A stretch of DNA of 36,077 bases, taken from the NCBI GenBank assembly GCA_028282645.1, contig JANQHM010000176.1:1-36077 (forward strand). Direction: 5' to 3'. The translations under genes and the position numbers were made by a program. The notes below the pieces were generated by a model. It did not search any database. It was not told the DNA's origin and saw only the letters and a program-made list of their open reading frames with translations. Positions 34,370-36,077 of this stretch are shown one piece after another. Position 1 is the first letter of the stretch. Every line of letters starts with the position of its first letter. Source of the stretch: Candidatus Gastranaerophilales bacterium (GTDB lineage: Bacteria; Cyanobacteriota; Vampirovibrionia; Gastranaerophilales; JANQFW01).

Positions 34370-35833
34370 ATGAATGCTAATATAACAATTATTTCTTCTG
34401 ATACAATAACCAAAACAGTTTCTGAATTGTGTAGGTACGCTAATATATATATCTATAAAGACTTGTATGATTCTATTTTACAAGCATATAATAAAGAAAC
34501 TGCCGAAAGTGCAAAAGATATACTTGCTCAGCTCCTGCAAAATATCGAACTTGCAGCAAAAAAGCAGCGTCCTATTTGTCAGGATACAGGAATGACAGTT
34601 GTATTTGCAGAAATAGGTCAAAATGTCCTAATAAAGGGTGAAGATATCGAATCAGCAATAAATAAAGGAGTTAAGCAGTCGTATAAAGAAAATTTTTTCA
34701 GAAAATCTGTTGTGGATGATGCGGTTTTTAAAAGAAAAAATACCGGCACAAACACCCCTGCTGTTATTCATTATGAAATGGTCCCGGGAGATACTGCCAA
34801 AATTACGGTTGCGCCTAAAGGCTTTGGCAGTGAAAATATGAGTGCTATTGCAATGCTAAAGCCGGCAGTTGGAGTAGAAGGTTTAAAACAGTTTGTTATT
34901 GAATCAATTAAAAAAGCAGGCTCAAATCCTTGTCCGCCTATTAAAATTGGAGTAGGCATAGGTGGAACTTTTGAAAAAGCAGCACTTTTATCAAAAAAAG
35001 CATTGTTAAAATCCATAAAATCAGAAACAGAACTGGTTAAAAATCAGGAAATTGATCCGTTTGCAAGACTGGAATTAGAACTGACAAGAGAAATAAATGA
35101 ATTAAATATTGGCGCAGCAGGTTTGGGCGGTGATACTACCTTGTTAGGGGTAAGCGTATTAGGCTATCCTACTCATATTGCATCTATGCCAGTTGCCGTA
35201 AACGTATGTTGCCATGCTGCAAGACATGCCGCTGCCATAATAACAGGTGCAGAAGTTGACTTTTTGCTGGACGATTTAAAAACAGATTTTCATAATGGAA
35301 TAGATACCAAATTAGACGGTATTAAAGTAAATGCAGATGACGCAGAATTAATAAAAAAGCTTAAAAAAGGCGAAAAAGTACTTTTAACCGGTGAAATTTA
35401 TACAGGTAGAGATGCAGCACATAAAAAGCTTGTTGAATGTATTAACAAGGATGAGTCTTTACCGTTTGACCTCAAAGGAAAACTAATATATTACGTAGGG
35501 CCATGCCCTTCAATTAACGGTGAAATTATCGGGCCGGCAGGGCCTACAACAGCCTGTAGAATGGATAAGTATGCACCTGTTTTAATGGATAAAGGATTAT
35601 TAGGCTCTATAGGCAAAGGTATGCGTTCTTTAGAGGTAATTCAATCTATAAAGAAAAACAATTCTATATATTTTATAGCAACAGGCGGAGCAGCTTCTTT
35701 ACTGGCAGAAAAGATATCATCCTGTGAGCTTGTCGCCTATCCTGAACTGGGGCCCGAAGCCATATATAAAATACACGTTATTGATTTTCCGCTGATTGTT
35801 GCTATTGACAGTACAGGTGATAGTATTTATTAA
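34370..35833 (+). CDS. Class I fumarate hydratase, fused alpha-beta form
   Basis: 487 residues. ATG 34370 (CAGGGGAG upstream) is chosen over a TTG at 34343. Residues about 1-290 match the alpha (TtdA/FumA N-terminal) part, with the [4Fe-4S] cysteines in RPICQDTG, AGSNPCPPIKIG and VAVNVCCHAARHAAA. Residues about 295-487 match the beta part (EKVLLTGEIYTGRDAAHKKL; IIGPAGPTTACRMDKYAP). Oxygen-sensitive interconversion of fumarate and malate (or a tartrate/mesaconate analogue). Two-subunit relatives split at the junction seen here; this is the single-chain form, but shorter than E. coli FumA (548). Confidence 0.94.
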   Translation: MNANITIISSDTITKTVSELCRYANIYIYKDLYDSILQAYNKETAESAKDILAQLLQNIELAAKKQRPICQDTGMTVVFAEIGQNVLIKGEDIESAINKGVKQSYKENFFRKSVVDDAVFKRKNTGTNTPAVIHYEMVPGDTAKITVAPKGFGSENMSAIAMLKPAVGVEGLKQFVIESIKKAGSNPCPPIKIGVGIGGTFEKAALLSKKALLKSIKSETELVKNQEIDPFARLELELTREINELNIGAAGLGGDTTLLGVSVLGYPTHIASMPVAVNVCCHAARHAAAIITGAEVDFLLDDLKTDFHNGIDTKLDGIKVNADDAELIKKLKKGEKVLLTGEIYTGRDAAHKKLVECINKDESLPFDLKGKLIYYVGPCPSINGEIIGPAGPTTACRMDKYAPVLMDKGLLGSIGKGMRSLEVIQSIKKNNSIYFIATGGAASLLAEKISSCELVAYPELGPEAIYKIHVIDFPLIVAIDSTGDSIY

Positions 35834-36077
35834 ATAATATTCTTATGTTTTCCCTGTTTTTTGCTGTTTCAATCACATAAGCAATAATATCAGGGCAAAT
35901 AGCCCATTTTGAGCTTTCAGCTTGTTCAATATACTTGCATTCAAGACCAGACTCCTGACCTGTTACATATAGAAGATTATGTAGAGATATAGCAAAGAAA
36001 AAAAAGTACTTGAATAAAGAACCCTCCTCATGTATATGTATACTAGGGAGGGTTTAACATTGATAAAATCATTATCA
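35802..36077 (-). pseudogene. Open frame running into the right inverted repeat, possible gene fragment
   Basis: On the minus strand a frame without stop runs from the window end through the inverted repeat to TAG at 35802-35804. Its middle is protein-like (ESGLECKYIEQAESSKWAIC, then PDIIAYVIETAKNRENIRIL). It has no obvious start and its 3' end overlaps the last 32 bases of the fumarase gene. The family is not recognised. It may be the decayed end of a gene that continues outside the window. No other gene is seen in 35834-36077. Confidence 0.3.
35982..36077 (-). repeat. Right copy of the terminal inverted repeat
   Basis: Reverse complement of 4-99 with one mismatch. The hairpin arms AACCCTCC and GGAGGGTT pair perfectly here. 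The last bases, TGATAAAATCATTATCA, are an imperfect palindrome at the very end of the window. Confidence 0.9.

Overview
This is an AT-rich stretch of about 36 kb from a diderm bacterium. It carries an outer-membrane TolC protein, a tripartite RND efflux pump and a kaiB-kaiC pair. kaiBC in an AT-rich, anaerobe-looking gene set (class I Fe-S fumarase, 2-hydroxyacyl-CoA dehydratase-type activase, FabK/nitronate monooxygenase-like protein, acidic amino acid symporter) suggests a non-photosynthetic relative of Cyanobacteria such as Melainabacteria/Vampirovibrionia (Gastranaerophilales). That placement is inference from gene content. No tRNA, rRNA, CRISPR array or transposase was seen.

Layout. The two ends of the window carry the same ~96-base sequence in inverted orientation. 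0.3-6.7 kb (minus) is an efflux operon: tetR-type repressor, membrane fusion protein, RND permease, TolC. A promoter buried in a palindromic operator precedes the repressor. 7.2-13.0 kb (minus) holds two tandemly duplicated gene pairs: two very large proteins with class III prepilin-like N-termini, and two small proteins that begin MCNC and carry EF-hand-like loops. 13.0-17.1 kb holds a 1.2-kb leader or gap, two unrecognised small proteins and a regulator made of four GntR-type winged helices. 17.2-21.5 kb (plus) is a GAF-rich histidine kinase followed by kaiB and kaiC, with no kaiA. 21.5-23.6 kb (minus) is an activase plus an NMO/FabK-like flavoprotein. 24.1-25.5 kb is a dicarboxylate/glutamate symporter. 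25.7-29.7 kb holds larC, a zinc-ribbon protein, an M50 metalloprotease and a candidate cysteine peptidase. 29.8-32.8 kb holds an OLD/AAA_15-like ATPase with a decayed partner gene behind it, a metallophosphoesterase and thymidylate kinase. 32.9-35.8 kb holds an Lrp/AsnC regulator divergent from a YgeA-like racemase, then a fused class I fumarase.

Intergenic DNA is rich in structure. Several strong intrinsic terminators are visible. One ~95-120-base repeat family sits just downstream of three genes, always in the orientation of the gene. A second family of ~70-98 bases has paired ends. Housekeeping genes (tmk, fumarase, racemase, larC, M50 protease) are ordinary. The accessory interest lies in the 7-17 kb block, the kai locus, the decayed ATPase partner, the candidate peptidase and the repeats.
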